From Candidatus Saccharibacteria bacterium UBA1932 (GTDB taxonomy: Bacteria; Patescibacteriota; Saccharimonadia; Saccharimonadales; Saccharimonadaceae), in NCBI GenBank assembly GCA_002337095.1, contig DDFI01000008.1, positions 1 to 58,160 on the forward strand: DNA of 58,160 nucleotides, read 5' to 3'. The stretch's first letter is position 1; the number at the start of each line of letters is the position of its first letter. Positions 51,072 through 57,846 of this stretch are shown piece by piece. The notes under the pieces are model-generated. The model searched no databases and was not told the DNA's origin. It worked only from the letters and a program-made list of their open reading frames with translations. The translations under genes were made by a program, and so were the position numbers.

Positions 51072-51881
51072 TTACTTGCCGGGATTGTATGAGAGATCGT
51101 TCATACTCCAGTTATTGATTGCCCAGTTACCCTTTTCGTCCACATGTGGATTGACAAGCGTGACGTCGATTAGGCGATCGGCTGGTTGCACACCATTGAC
51201 TACCGGCTTGTCGATCAGGCGCATTGTATAGACAAGAGTTTTTTGGTCAAGAGTATAGTTGACTGATGCTGGGTCCAGCGTGACGTCGAATGTATAGGCG
51301 CCATATGTTTCGGCTCGGCCTGCTTCATCGAGGATATATTCGCGTACGTTGGCGTGCTTACCATCTGAAGAGGTGGTGTTAGGGTAGCCAAGGTTAAAGC
51401 CTTTTTTGAACCAAGTATCATAGCCACCAGCTCCGTTGAGGCCGTTGATCATCATATCGCTGTATCCATCTACCGTCAGGCCCTTGCTCTCAAATGCGTT
51501 CTTGAGCTCCTTAGCCGAGGTACCGGCGCCCAGCAAGCCTTTCCAGTAAATCGTTGCAGCCTTGGCCAGCTCTTTCTCGTTTTTTGCGGTGGTCGACGAA
51601 ATCGTCGCGGCGGCAACAATCTGATCTGGCGTCATATTGGCTAATTTGTCAGGGGTAAGATTTGCGGCGTATTTCTCTAATTCGCTGAGGGGCACAGTAG
51701 TCTCGTGAGTTGTCGGTTGCGACTGTGTAGTGCCAGTAGCCGTGACTTCGCCGCCGGGGTTGGGTTTTTCACCACAGCCAGCTAAGCCAATTGCTGTAGC
51801 AGCGAGTATAGTACCTGCGGCTAAACGCTTGCCCGGTAGGTGCTCGAGGAAGAGGTTTGTTGATCGTTCCTGATGTGCCAT
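51072..51881 (-). CDS. Lipoprotein within the type IV secretion locus
   Basis: A 269-residue exported lipoprotein with lipobox IGLAGC (Cys36) after a hydrophobic segment (LAAGTILAATA) and an unusually long, polar N-terminus of about 19 residues. A Thr/Gln-rich spacer leads to a helical part (LEKYAANLTPDKLANMTPDQ) and a beta-rich C-terminal domain (AYTFDVTLDPASVNYTLDQK; IDVTLVNPHVDEKGNWAINN). I recognise no named family. It has its own good promoter (TTGACT-N17-TATAAT) and terminator, so it is a separate transcription unit. A VirB7-like or surface role is only a guess from position. Confidence 0.8.
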   Translation of the reverse strand: MAHQERSTNLFLEHLPGKRLAAGTILAATAIGLAGCGEKPNPGGEVTATGTTQSQPTTHETTVPLSELEKYAANLTPDKLANMTPDQIVAAATISSTTAKNEKELAKAATIYWKGLLGAGTSAKELKNAFESKGLTVDGYSDMMINGLNGAGGYDTWFKKGFNLGYPNTTSSDGKHANVREYILDEAGRAETYGAYTFDVTLDPASVNYTLDQKTLVYTMRLIDKPVVNGVQPADRLIDVTLVNPHVDEKGNWAINNWSMNDLSYNPGK

Positions 51882-51943
51882 GTCGTTGTATTTCCTTTCG
51901 CTGCATAAGAGCGAGTTATTACTACTAACGAGGTATAAGCTGC

Positions 51944-51972
51944 ATTATATACCATATTTACTAAAAAGTCAA
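51944..51972 (-). promoter_or_regulatory. Promoter of the lipoprotein gene
   Basis: Minus strand TTGACT (51972-51967), 17-bp spacer, perfect TATAAT (51949-51944). It gives a leader of about 55 nt containing GAAAGGA before the ATG at 51881. The -35 hexamer is the same as in the VirB6-like copy A promoter. Confidence 0.75.
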
Positions 51973-51995
51973 GCCGGTTATGGTAAGTGATATAG

Positions 51996-54629
51996 TTATA
52001 TCTTGAATCTCTCGAACACTTCGATAGCAGCGCGGGAGGCAGCCTGGGCAATTTCGGGGGTTTTAAGGATGGTGGTTGCGGCTTCGCGCATGGCGTTGTA
52101 ATTAGAATCGATAGCTCGTTGCTCAGCTGCATTAAGAGCGGTGTATGCAGGAGTTGATTTGATAGTATACATAGATTCGAGCGCGGTGGCATCCATTCCG
52201 GCGAGAACATTCGCCTTGATTTTACCGGCCTTAATATTGTAGAGTATCGCCGCCTGTTCGCTGGCATCACCGTAGTAGGTGCCCTGTGAGATATCGTCGA
52301 TGGTCTTAGTGCCCCAAAATACTGCCTTGCCCGGCAGACCAGCTTGTGGAATAAGCTGGGAGATGGTTGTGCGGTATTCGTAGGTAGCACCCTTGACCAG
52401 GTTGCCACTGGCGTCGGTGTAGGCGCCAGATTGGTCGATGATTTCCTTGATCTGTGTATAAGCGCCGGTCTTGAGCTGGCTGTCGATGGCGGCTTCGCGG
52501 GCGAATTCGTCGTCTTTTTTGAAGGTGTAGGTAGCGCCATTTTTGGTTTTGATGACATCTCGGCCCATGGCGACGTCTTGGCGCTCGTTGGAGCTGAGGT
52601 TGAAGTGCTGCATCAGCTGGGATTTCTCGCCGATGCGGTCATTGTATTCTTTGCGGTACGAGGCGATAGCCGATGCTAGCACTGTTTCGGCACCCTCGGC
52701 ACCGCGAATACCGCCAGCGTATTCGCGGATAGCGTCGCGATTTGCGAGCAGCGCCTGGGTAAGTTGGGATTTTTCTTGCACTTCGGCCTGTGATTTGCGC
52801 ATGCCGGTCAGGGCGATCTGCTCGGATGTTTTGGTGGCGTCTTCGATCAGTTTCGCCATATCGCGGGTTTGTGGCCCATGCACGGCGCTGTATTCACCTG
52901 CTTTGAGCTCGGCGTGGGTAGCATCCATGATGGCCTTTTGCAGACTCGATTGATCCGTGGTGACACGGAGTTTCAGCTCGCGCTCGCGCAGCAGCTTGTT
53001 GCTGTTGAGCGATTCATTCCAACGGTGCTCGTCTTCGGCATCGATGAGCTGGCGCTGGTGGGCGAGGTTTTTGGCGGCAACGGTCGCTTCGCGGCCATAT
53101 TGGCTGCGGCGGTAGCGGTTTTCGCTCATATCTTGATTACGCTTGTGTTCTTCTTCGTCGCGGCGGTTACGCTTGAAGTTAGCGCGGCGGCGGCGAGCCA
53201 GCAGGCTGGTGCCGGTGGCGATTTGCTTAGTCCCTTTGCGGTCGCGGTATTGTGAACCCCAGTTGCGGGTGCGGTCGACCAGGCCCTTGTTGGGGTTGTT
53301 GACGATGCCCATGACGCGGCCCAAGAACCCGCCGCTAAACTTGACCAGCAGCGGCGTGACATACAGTGGGGCCGCCATGACCGCAAAGCCAAAAATCAGC
53401 TGTGCGGCCGAGGTAGCACTGTAAATCATTACCCGCCCCGCTAGCTGGGCGGCACCAAACACCACAGCAAAGGCCGGGAATAGCACCAGTAGCGTGATCA
53501 GGGCATCTTTCCACTTGTCGAAGTATTTGTTGGTATTTGGCAGAATGTAGGCGATAAATGCCAAGGGTGCGATCATGATGAGGGTCATGATAATGGCTTG
53601 ACGAGCGGCTAGCACTACCACTGCGGTGATGACAGCCAGGCCTACGCCCACTAATACCGGTAATAGGAATGTCCAAGCACCAGCAAACGAGATTTTGCCA
53701 GCAAATGCAAGCCCGGCGATTGTGATGCCGCTAAGCCCCGCCAATACGTGTTCGGCCAGGTTTTTCCAGGTGAGTTGATTAGCCAGTACGGCTTGGTTAG
53801 TGACAGAGTCGCCGATATGCAGGAAAAGCTGATTGATGCTCGAGCCAAGGATGTTTGAGAGGTCGATAGCGACCGAGCACAGCACAAATGACACGTTGAT
53901 CAGGATGGCGGCGAGGACGAGTTTTGGCAGGGATTTTTGGATGCCATACTGCGAGATGCCCATGCTGGTGATGTTGGAATAGATGAGGATGAGGAATACG
54001 ATGACTAGCAGGACGTTGGCGATATTGCGCATATATTCCCAGCCCCGGTAGACGGCCGTTGAGCTGTCGCCGGTGAGTAGGTCGATGGTCATGAAGCCGC
54101 TGATGATGCTAAATAGATAATCCATGCCGTTGGCCATACCTTGTGCGACTGAGCAGACGATCCAGCCGATGCTTTGCACGCCACAGGTTTGGCCGGTGGT
54201 GTTTTGGTCGGGGGCTTGGTTGGTGCCGTCGCCGATCGAGATGGTTTGCTTGGCGCCTTTTGCTTTGTACTGGCTGGGCGGGGTGTAGTCGTACAGAGCT
54301 AGCGAGGCGGAATTAAGCTGGTTGGGCGTCGAGCCAGGGGCAAAGAGAATGTTCTCAGCGGTTGTGGGGCTGGTCGAGGTGTCGAGGTACTGGTAGACAT
54401 GAGTACCGGCTGGTTCGCCACGCGAGTCGTTATCGCCGATGTCTGGTACGGGTTTGTAGGTTTTGCTGTCGACCACTAGGTCGCCGCCCTGCCACTGGGC
54501 ACCCAGTGCAGCTGCATCATGAGGGGTGAGAATGTTCGCAAAAACCGCCGTTATCGCCACCAGGACAACAGCCAGGAACGTTCGAATCGATGGCCGACCG
54601 AACACAGAGTGTTTGAACGATTCCCACAT
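51996..54629 (-). CDS. VirB6/TrbL-like polytopic membrane protein with long cytoplasmic tail (copy A)
   Basis: An 877-residue protein. The signal-like helix TFLAVVLVAITAVFANILTP is followed by an outer domain to about residue 150 with TCGVQSIGWIVCSVAQGMA (copy B has TCAVEGIGWLICPV). Membrane helices run to about 430: MRNIANVLLVIVFLILIYSN, TSMGISQYGIQKSLPKLVLA, FLLPVLVGVGLAVITAVVVL and IIMTLIMIAPLAFIAYILPN. After VNNPNKGLVDRTRNW comes a ~420-residue cytoplasmic tail that is Arg/Lys/Glu-rich and probably coiled coil. It is the first gene on the minus strand of the locus, with a strong promoter overlapping an inverted repeat. Confidence 0.85.
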   Translation of the reverse strand: MWESFKHSVFGRPSIRTFLAVVLVAITAVFANILTPHDAAALGAQWQGGDLVVDSKTYKPVPDIGDNDSRGEPAGTHVYQYLDTSTSPTTAENILFAPGSTPNQLNSASLALYDYTPPSQYKAKGAKQTISIGDGTNQAPDQNTTGQTCGVQSIGWIVCSVAQGMANGMDYLFSIISGFMTIDLLTGDSSTAVYRGWEYMRNIANVLLVIVFLILIYSNITSMGISQYGIQKSLPKLVLAAILINVSFVLCSVAIDLSNILGSSINQLFLHIGDSVTNQAVLANQLTWKNLAEHVLAGLSGITIAGLAFAGKISFAGAWTFLLPVLVGVGLAVITAVVVLAARQAIIMTLIMIAPLAFIAYILPNTNKYFDKWKDALITLLVLFPAFAVVFGAAQLAGRVMIYSATSAAQLIFGFAVMAAPLYVTPLLVKFSGGFLGRVMGIVNNPNKGLVDRTRNWGSQYRDRKGTKQIATGTSLLARRRRANFKRNRRDEEEHKRNQDMSENRYRRSQYGREATVAAKNLAHQRQLIDAEDEHRWNESLNSNKLLRERELKLRVTTDQSSLQKAIMDATHAELKAGEYSAVHGPQTRDMAKLIEDATKTSEQIALTGMRKSQAEVQEKSQLTQALLANRDAIREYAGGIRGAEGAETVLASAIASYRKEYNDRIGEKSQLMQHFNLSSNERQDVAMGRDVIKTKNGATYTFKKDDEFAREAAIDSQLKTGAYTQIKEIIDQSGAYTDASGNLVKGATYEYRTTISQLIPQAGLPGKAVFWGTKTIDDISQGTYYGDASEQAAILYNIKAGKIKANVLAGMDATALESMYTIKSTPAYTALNAAEQRAIDSNYNAMREAATTILKTPEIAQAASRAAIEVFERFKI

Positions 54630-54638
54630 ATCGAGTCA

Positions 54639-54727
54639 ATATTACCATTTTATAGCCAAAAAGTCAATACTTATGCTTGATCTTGTATCTGTAAGGCCTT
54701 GCACGAACGGCATAAGTATCGTATTGT
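54639..54727. promoter_or_regulatory. Divergent promoters and inverted-repeat operator of the secretion locus
   Basis: Minus strand: TTGACT (54667-54662), 17 bp, TAATAT (54644-54639), 9 nt before the VirB6-like start. Plus strand: TTGCAC (54699-54704), 17 bp, TATTGT (54722-54727), 10 nt before the first pilin ATG. A perfect 10-bp inverted repeat, ATACTTATGC at 54667-54676 and GCATAAGTAT at 54710-54719, touches the minus -35 box and lies inside the plus spacer. A palindrome AAGGCCTT (54693-54700) lies between the arms. A single regulator bound here could control both units. Confidence 0.6.
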
Positions 54728-54737
54728 TGGAAGTGAT

Positions 54738-55139
54738 ATGAACATAAAACAAAAAAGTATACTGACGCTAGGCCTGATGCTGGGGACGACGATCTGGGCC
54801 GCCGCCCCTGTTGTGCAGGCCGCCGACAACACCAGCTGTGGCACCAAAACCTCTATCATCTCTTGCCCTAGTGGCACCGACAACAACAGCAGCGATGTCA
54901 AAAAGAACGCCACCTGGGCGCTGCTGATACTGGTGTTAAATGTGCTAACGGCCGGCGTGGGAATAGCGGCGGTGGGCGCGATTGTCTATGCCAGCATCCT
55001 GTACACTTCGGCCGCCGATAATGCCGGCCAGCTCGAAAAAGCCAAAACCATCATTCGTGATACCGTGATTGGGCTGGTGTTCTATGGATTTATGTATCTG
55101 ATCATCAACTTTATTACGCCAGGAGGATTATTCACTTGA
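54738..55139 (+). CDS. VirB2/TrbC-like pilin, paralogue 1
   Basis: A 133-residue exported protein: signal peptide (LTLGLMLGTTIWAAAPVVQAA), a short Cys-containing mature N-terminus, then two membrane helices joined by a short polar loop (SILYTSAADNAGQLEKAKTI). This two-helix plan is that of VirB2/TrbC pilins, which are polymerised outside the membrane or line the secretion channel. The ATG at 54738 has GGAAG in front; a longer frame from 54699 lies in the promoter. The tail TPGGLF is encoded over the ribosome-binding site of the next gene, so translation is coupled. Confidence 0.8.
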   Translation: MNIKQKSILTLGLMLGTTIWAAAPVVQAADNTSCGTKTSIISCPSGTDNNSSDVKKNATWALLILVLNVLTAGVGIAAVGAIVYASILYTSAADNAGQLEKAKTIIRDTVIGLVFYGFMYLIINFITPGGLFT

Positions 55140-55576
55140 TGAAACGATTACAAACGGCGCTGCTTGCGGCTGCCCTACTGGTTACGACTATGGGTACGCT
55201 GGGCGTAGCGAGCGCACCATCGGTACAGGCGGCCAGTGGTACCAGCTGCGAAAAGCGACTACTGACATTCCCGGTCTGGTACCGCGGCGTGTACGACCCC
55301 GCTACCTGCGAAATTGTCTCGCCCGACAAAGTAAAGGGCGGCTTGCCTGGCTTTATCTGGCAGATTGCGCTGAATATCATCGAGATTGCGCTGCAAGCCG
55401 TCGGTTACCTTGCGGCCGCATACATCATCTGGGGTGGTTACAAATACATTATCAGCACCGGTAATCCTGGTGACATGGCCAATGCCAAAAAAACCATTCT
55501 CAATGCCATCATTGGCCTCGTTATCTCGATTGGATCGGTAGGCATCGTTAACCTGATAGCAGGAGCGCTCCGATGA
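55139..55576 (+). CDS. VirB2/TrbC-like pilin, paralogue 2
   Basis: A 145-residue exported protein: signal peptide (LLAAALLVTTMGTLGVASAPSV), a longer mature N-terminus with two cysteines (SCEKRLLTFPVWYRG; ATCEIV), and two helices around the loop GGYKYIISTGNPGDMANAKK. ATG at 55139 shares its A with the previous stop (TGATG); a TTG at 55136 is an alternative start. AGGAGG lies about 11 nt upstream. It overlaps the next gene by 4 bp. Confidence 0.8.
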   Translation: MKRLQTALLAAALLVTTMGTLGVASAPSVQAASGTSCEKRLLTFPVWYRGVYDPATCEIVSPDKVKGGLPGFIWQIALNIIEIALQAVGYLAAAYIIWGGYKYIISTGNPGDMANAKKTILNAIIGLVISIGSVGIVNLIAGALR

Positions 55577-55869
55577 GGATATTCACCATCCTTGCCGAGA
55601 CCAGCAAGCTAAACCCTGGGGATATCGGCTATAGCGGCGTCACCGATGCCGCCAATCCCCTGCAGGGGCTGCTAAACACAGCCTATGCGTGGGGTGCAAT
55701 TATTGCCATTATCGTGATCGTGATCGCGGGGTATTTGTTTACGACGTCTAATGGCGATTCTAGCCAAGTTACGCGGGCACGCAATGCCATTGTCGCGGCG
55801 GCAGTTGGCCTGATCGTGATTGCCTCGGCGTTTGTGATTACACAGTTTATTATTTTTAGAGCGACCTAA
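55573..55869 (+). CDS. VirB2/TrbC-like pilin, paralogue 3 (no signal peptide)
   Basis: A 98-residue protein, the shortest of the set. Unlike the others it has no signal peptide: the N-terminus (MRIFTILAETSKLNPGDIGY) is polar. Two helices (WGAIIAIIVIVIAGYLF and VAAAVGLIVIASAFVITQFI) surround FTTSNGDSSQVTRARNAI, the same loop as in paralogues 4-6. It could be a membrane-inserted adaptor or minor pilin. It overlaps the previous gene by 4 bp (ATGA). Confidence 0.78.
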   Translation: MRIFTILAETSKLNPGDIGYSGVTDAANPLQGLLNTAYAWGAIIAIIVIVIAGYLFTTSNGDSSQVTRARNAIVAAAVGLIVIASAFVITQFIIFRAT

Positions 55870-55892
55870 GTCTACAAGGAGACAATATCGAG

Positions 55893-56261
55893 ATGAAAAA
55901 ATTCCTAAAAACCATAACCATACTCGGCGCCGTACTGCTTGGCGGCCTTGTCGCGAGCCCGGCAGCTGGGGCAATCAATGTCTTCCAAAGCTGTACCAAT
56001 GCCACCGATAGCGCGGTGTGTAAGTCGCAAAACGACAGCGCCGCGGGCCTGATCGAAAAAGTCGTCAACACTATGCTGTTTATTCTGGCAGGTGTCGCGG
56101 TAATCATGATTGTCATTGGTGGCATTAAGTACACCACCTCTGGCGGTGACCAATCGGGCATTAATAGCGCCAAAAACACCATTATGTACGCCGTCATCGG
56201 CTTAGTCGTGGCGATTATGGCCTATGCTATTGTCAATTTTGTGATTAATCGTATCAAATAA
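55893..56261 (+). CDS. VirB2/TrbC-like pilin, paralogue 4
   Basis: A 122-residue exported pilin-like protein: signal peptide (TILGAVLLGGLVASPAAGAI), one Cys-Cys pair region (FQSCTNATDSAVCKS), helix 1 (VVNTMLFILAGVAVIMIVIG), loop GGIKYTTSGGDQSGINSAKN and helix 2 (IGLVVAIMAYAIVNFVIN). AAGGAG lies 11 nt before the ATG. It is closest to paralogues 5 and 6. Confidence 0.82.
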   Translation: MKKFLKTITILGAVLLGGLVASPAAGAINVFQSCTNATDSAVCKSQNDSAAGLIEKVVNTMLFILAGVAVIMIVIGGIKYTTSGGDQSGINSAKNTIMYAVIGLVVAIMAYAIVNFVINRIK

Positions 56262-56288
56262 CCCCCTCGCTCGGGGAAAGGAACTACT

Positions 56289-56675
56289 ATGAAAAAATTT
56301 GCAACCCTTATCACTACGTTTGCAATTGCCGTATTGGGGAGTGTGGCTGTATTGCCGTTCGCCGTACAGCCAGCCCATGCAACCACTACTGATGAAATGA
56401 CAAAGGGGTATCAAGCAGCAGGTGGCGGTAGTCAGACATCATCGACCGCGAGCCTGTCGGGCCTGATTAAGACTGTAATTGACGTGCTGCTCTATGTTCT
56501 GGGCGCCGTTGCCGTCATCATGATTGTCATCGGTGGCATCAAGTACACCACCTCAAACGGCGACCAAGCGCAGGTTACCAGTGCCAAAAACACCATCATG
56601 TATGCCGTCATCGGCTTGATCGTGGCGATCATGGCCTACGCTATTGTCAATTTTGTAATTAACGCCTTCAAATAA
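56289..56675 (+). CDS. VirB2/TrbC-like pilin, paralogue 5
   Basis: A 128-residue exported pilin-like protein: signal peptide (LITTFAIAVLGSVAVLPFAV, then QPAHA), no cysteine in the mature part, a Gly/Ser-rich linker (AAGGGSQTSSTASLSG), helix 1, loop GGIKYTTSNGDQAQVTSAKN and helix 2 (IGLIVAIMAYAIVNFVINAF). AAAGGA lies 6 nt before the ATG. It shares a 50-bp identical segment with paralogue 6. Confidence 0.82.
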   Translation: MKKFATLITTFAIAVLGSVAVLPFAVQPAHATTTDEMTKGYQAAGGGSQTSSTASLSGLIKTVIDVLLYVLGAVAVIMIVIGGIKYTTSNGDQAQVTSAKNTIMYAVIGLIVAIMAYAIVNFVINAFK

Positions 56676-56751
56676 GAGGTGTACAGCCGCCGCAAAATCT
56701 GCTATAACTAGACATGAACTACGCTTTTTTAGGAAAGGAAAAACCATCAAC

Positions 56752-57171
56752 ATGAAAGCAACAATCAAAAAACTCATCGCAAGTACACTCATCGTGCTGG
56801 GGCTCGTCTCTGTTACGGCGCTCGCAGCAGCCACGCCTACCTACGCATTCGACCTCGGTCTTGGCGATGGCGCAAAATCTGCTCAGGGCAAAGACCAGCA
56901 GGGTGACGCCGGCTGTTTGTTTGGTACCGAAGAGGGCTGTACCGGCCAGGGAATTTTCCGTACAGTGACGAACGTGCTGCTGTTTATTATCGGTGCAGTC
57001 TCGGTGATTATGCTGATCCTTGGTGGCTTTAAATATACCACCTCAAACGGCGACCAAGCGCAGGTTACCAGTGCCAAAAACACCATTATGTACTCGATCA
57101 TTGGTGTTATCGTCGCAATTCTGGCCTTTGCTGCGGTCAACTTTGTGATCACTAGCTTCGCGCAGCAATAG
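56752..57171 (+). CDS. VirB2/TrbC-like pilin, paralogue 6
   Basis: A 139-residue exported pilin-like protein: signal peptide (LIASTLIVLGLVSVTALAAA), a charged mature N-terminus with one cysteine pair (AGCLFGTEEGCTGQGIF), helix 1 (TVTNVLLFIIGAVSVIMLIL), loop GGFKYTTSNGDQAQVTSAKN and helix 2. A TATAAC box in the 76-bp gap before it (56702-56707) may be a separate promoter, so this pilin could be made at a different level from the rest. AGGAAAGG precedes the ATG. It is the last gene of the unit. Confidence 0.82.
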   Translation: MKATIKKLIASTLIVLGLVSVTALAAATPTYAFDLGLGDGAKSAQGKDQQGDAGCLFGTEEGCTGQGIFRTVTNVLLFIIGAVSVIMLILGGFKYTTSNGDQAQVTSAKNTIMYSIIGVIVAILAFAAVNFVITSFAQQ

Positions 57172-57191
57172 ACCTGCCCTCCTATTCTCAG

Positions 57192-57224
57192 CCCGCCGTG
57201 CAACTATCGTAGCCGGCGGGTTTT
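57192..57224 (+). terminator. Intrinsic terminator of the pilin operon
   Basis: CCCGCCG/CGGCGGG (7-bp GC stem, arms 57192-57198 and 57214-57220) followed by TTTT, 20 nt after the last pilin stop. Confidence 0.75.
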
Positions 57225-57245
57225 GGGTGTACGGGTGCGCGCCTA

Positions 57246-57274
57246 CAAAAACACCCTCATCGAAATGAGGGTGT
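57246..57274 (-). terminator. Intrinsic terminator of hsp20
   Basis: On the minus strand ACACCCTCAT/ATGAGGGTGT form a perfect 10-bp stem with a 4-nt TTCG loop, followed by TTTTTG. It ends hsp20, tail to tail with the pilin operon. Confidence 0.85.
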
Positions 57275-57293
57275 GTGATATCCGCTAGCGAGG

Positions 57294-57761
57294 CTACTGG
57301 ATGGCGATTTTCTTGGCTTGTTCTTGCTTGACTTTGGTGAAGCTGATGGTCAGAACGCCGTCCTTGAGGACTGCGCCGACTTCGTCTTCCTTGACAGCCA
57401 CAGGTAGTGCCAGCGTGCGGCTAAATTCGCCCCAGTAGCATTCCTGGATGTGCCAATTAGTCGCACTGGTGTCGTCGCCGCTCGACAACGTGCCGGTGAT
57501 CGTTAGGATGCCATCAGAGATGCTGACGTCGAGGTCTTCTTTGTTGACACCAGGGGTGCGAGCCTTGACGATGAGTCGCTCTTCGGTCTCGAATACGTCA
57601 ACGGCCAGCTGACCAGGCAGGTCTTCCTCGGCGTCGTTCCAGTTGTTTGGGTCTGGTTGGGCAGATTGCTGCGGCTCGCTCACCATATCGTCGTCATCAT
57701 TTAGGAATGCCGCGGCGAGCTCGTCTTCAATCAATAAGTCGTCATTTTGTTTACGGGCCAT
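57294..57761 (-). CDS. Small heat-shock protein, Hsp20/alpha-crystallin family
   Basis: A 155-residue holdase chaperone. A polar, acidic N-terminus (LNDDDDMVSEPQ) is followed by the alpha-crystallin domain from about residue 53: LAVDVFETEERLIVKARTPGV, DLDVSISDGILTITG, the strand EFSRTLALPVAV, and the conserved GVLTISF (A-x-x-x-G-V-L motif as AVLKDGVLTI). The C-terminal IxI-type motif is KIAIQ. The ATG at 57761 has GGAGG 5 nt upstream; the open frame back to 57890 crosses the promoter and is not coding. Confidence 0.93.
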   Translation of the reverse strand: MARKQNDDLLIEDELAAAFLNDDDDMVSEPQQSAQPDPNNWNDAEEDLPGQLAVDVFETEERLIVKARTPGVNKEDLDVSISDGILTITGTLSSGDDTSATNWHIQECYWGEFSRTLALPVAVKEDEVGAVLKDGVLTISFTKVKQEQAKKIAIQ

Positions 57762-57810
57762 GATATCCTCCACTTTCTCAGGCTGTCTTGTTGACAAATA
57801 GTCTGTTCGC

Positions 57811-57839
57811 ATTATAGCTAACCTCTGGCGTATAATCAA
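57811..57839. promoter_or_regulatory. Overlapping divergent promoters of hsp20 and comF
   Basis: Minus strand (hsp20): TTGATT (57839-57834), 17 bp, TATAAT (57816-57811). Plus strand (comF): TATAAT at 57831-57836, 10 nt before the ATG, overlapping the hsp20 -35 box. An additional plus-strand TTGACA (57791-57796), 16 bp, TATAGC (57813-57818) is also possible. No CIRCE-type repeat was seen. Confidence 0.6.
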
Positions 57840-57846
57840 TAAATAG

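Noticed and set aside
51821..52558. Long minus-strand ORF of 245 codons overlapping the VirB6-like copy A tail
   Set aside because: It is a shadow frame of the real gene: low-complexity Ser/Pro-rich translation, no domain, no start signal, and the other frame carries the conserved protein.
56692..56883. GCAAAATCTGCT found both before and inside pilin gene 6
   Set aside because: A single 12-bp match within a short distance, without symmetry or further copies, is probably chance or a by-product of local duplication.
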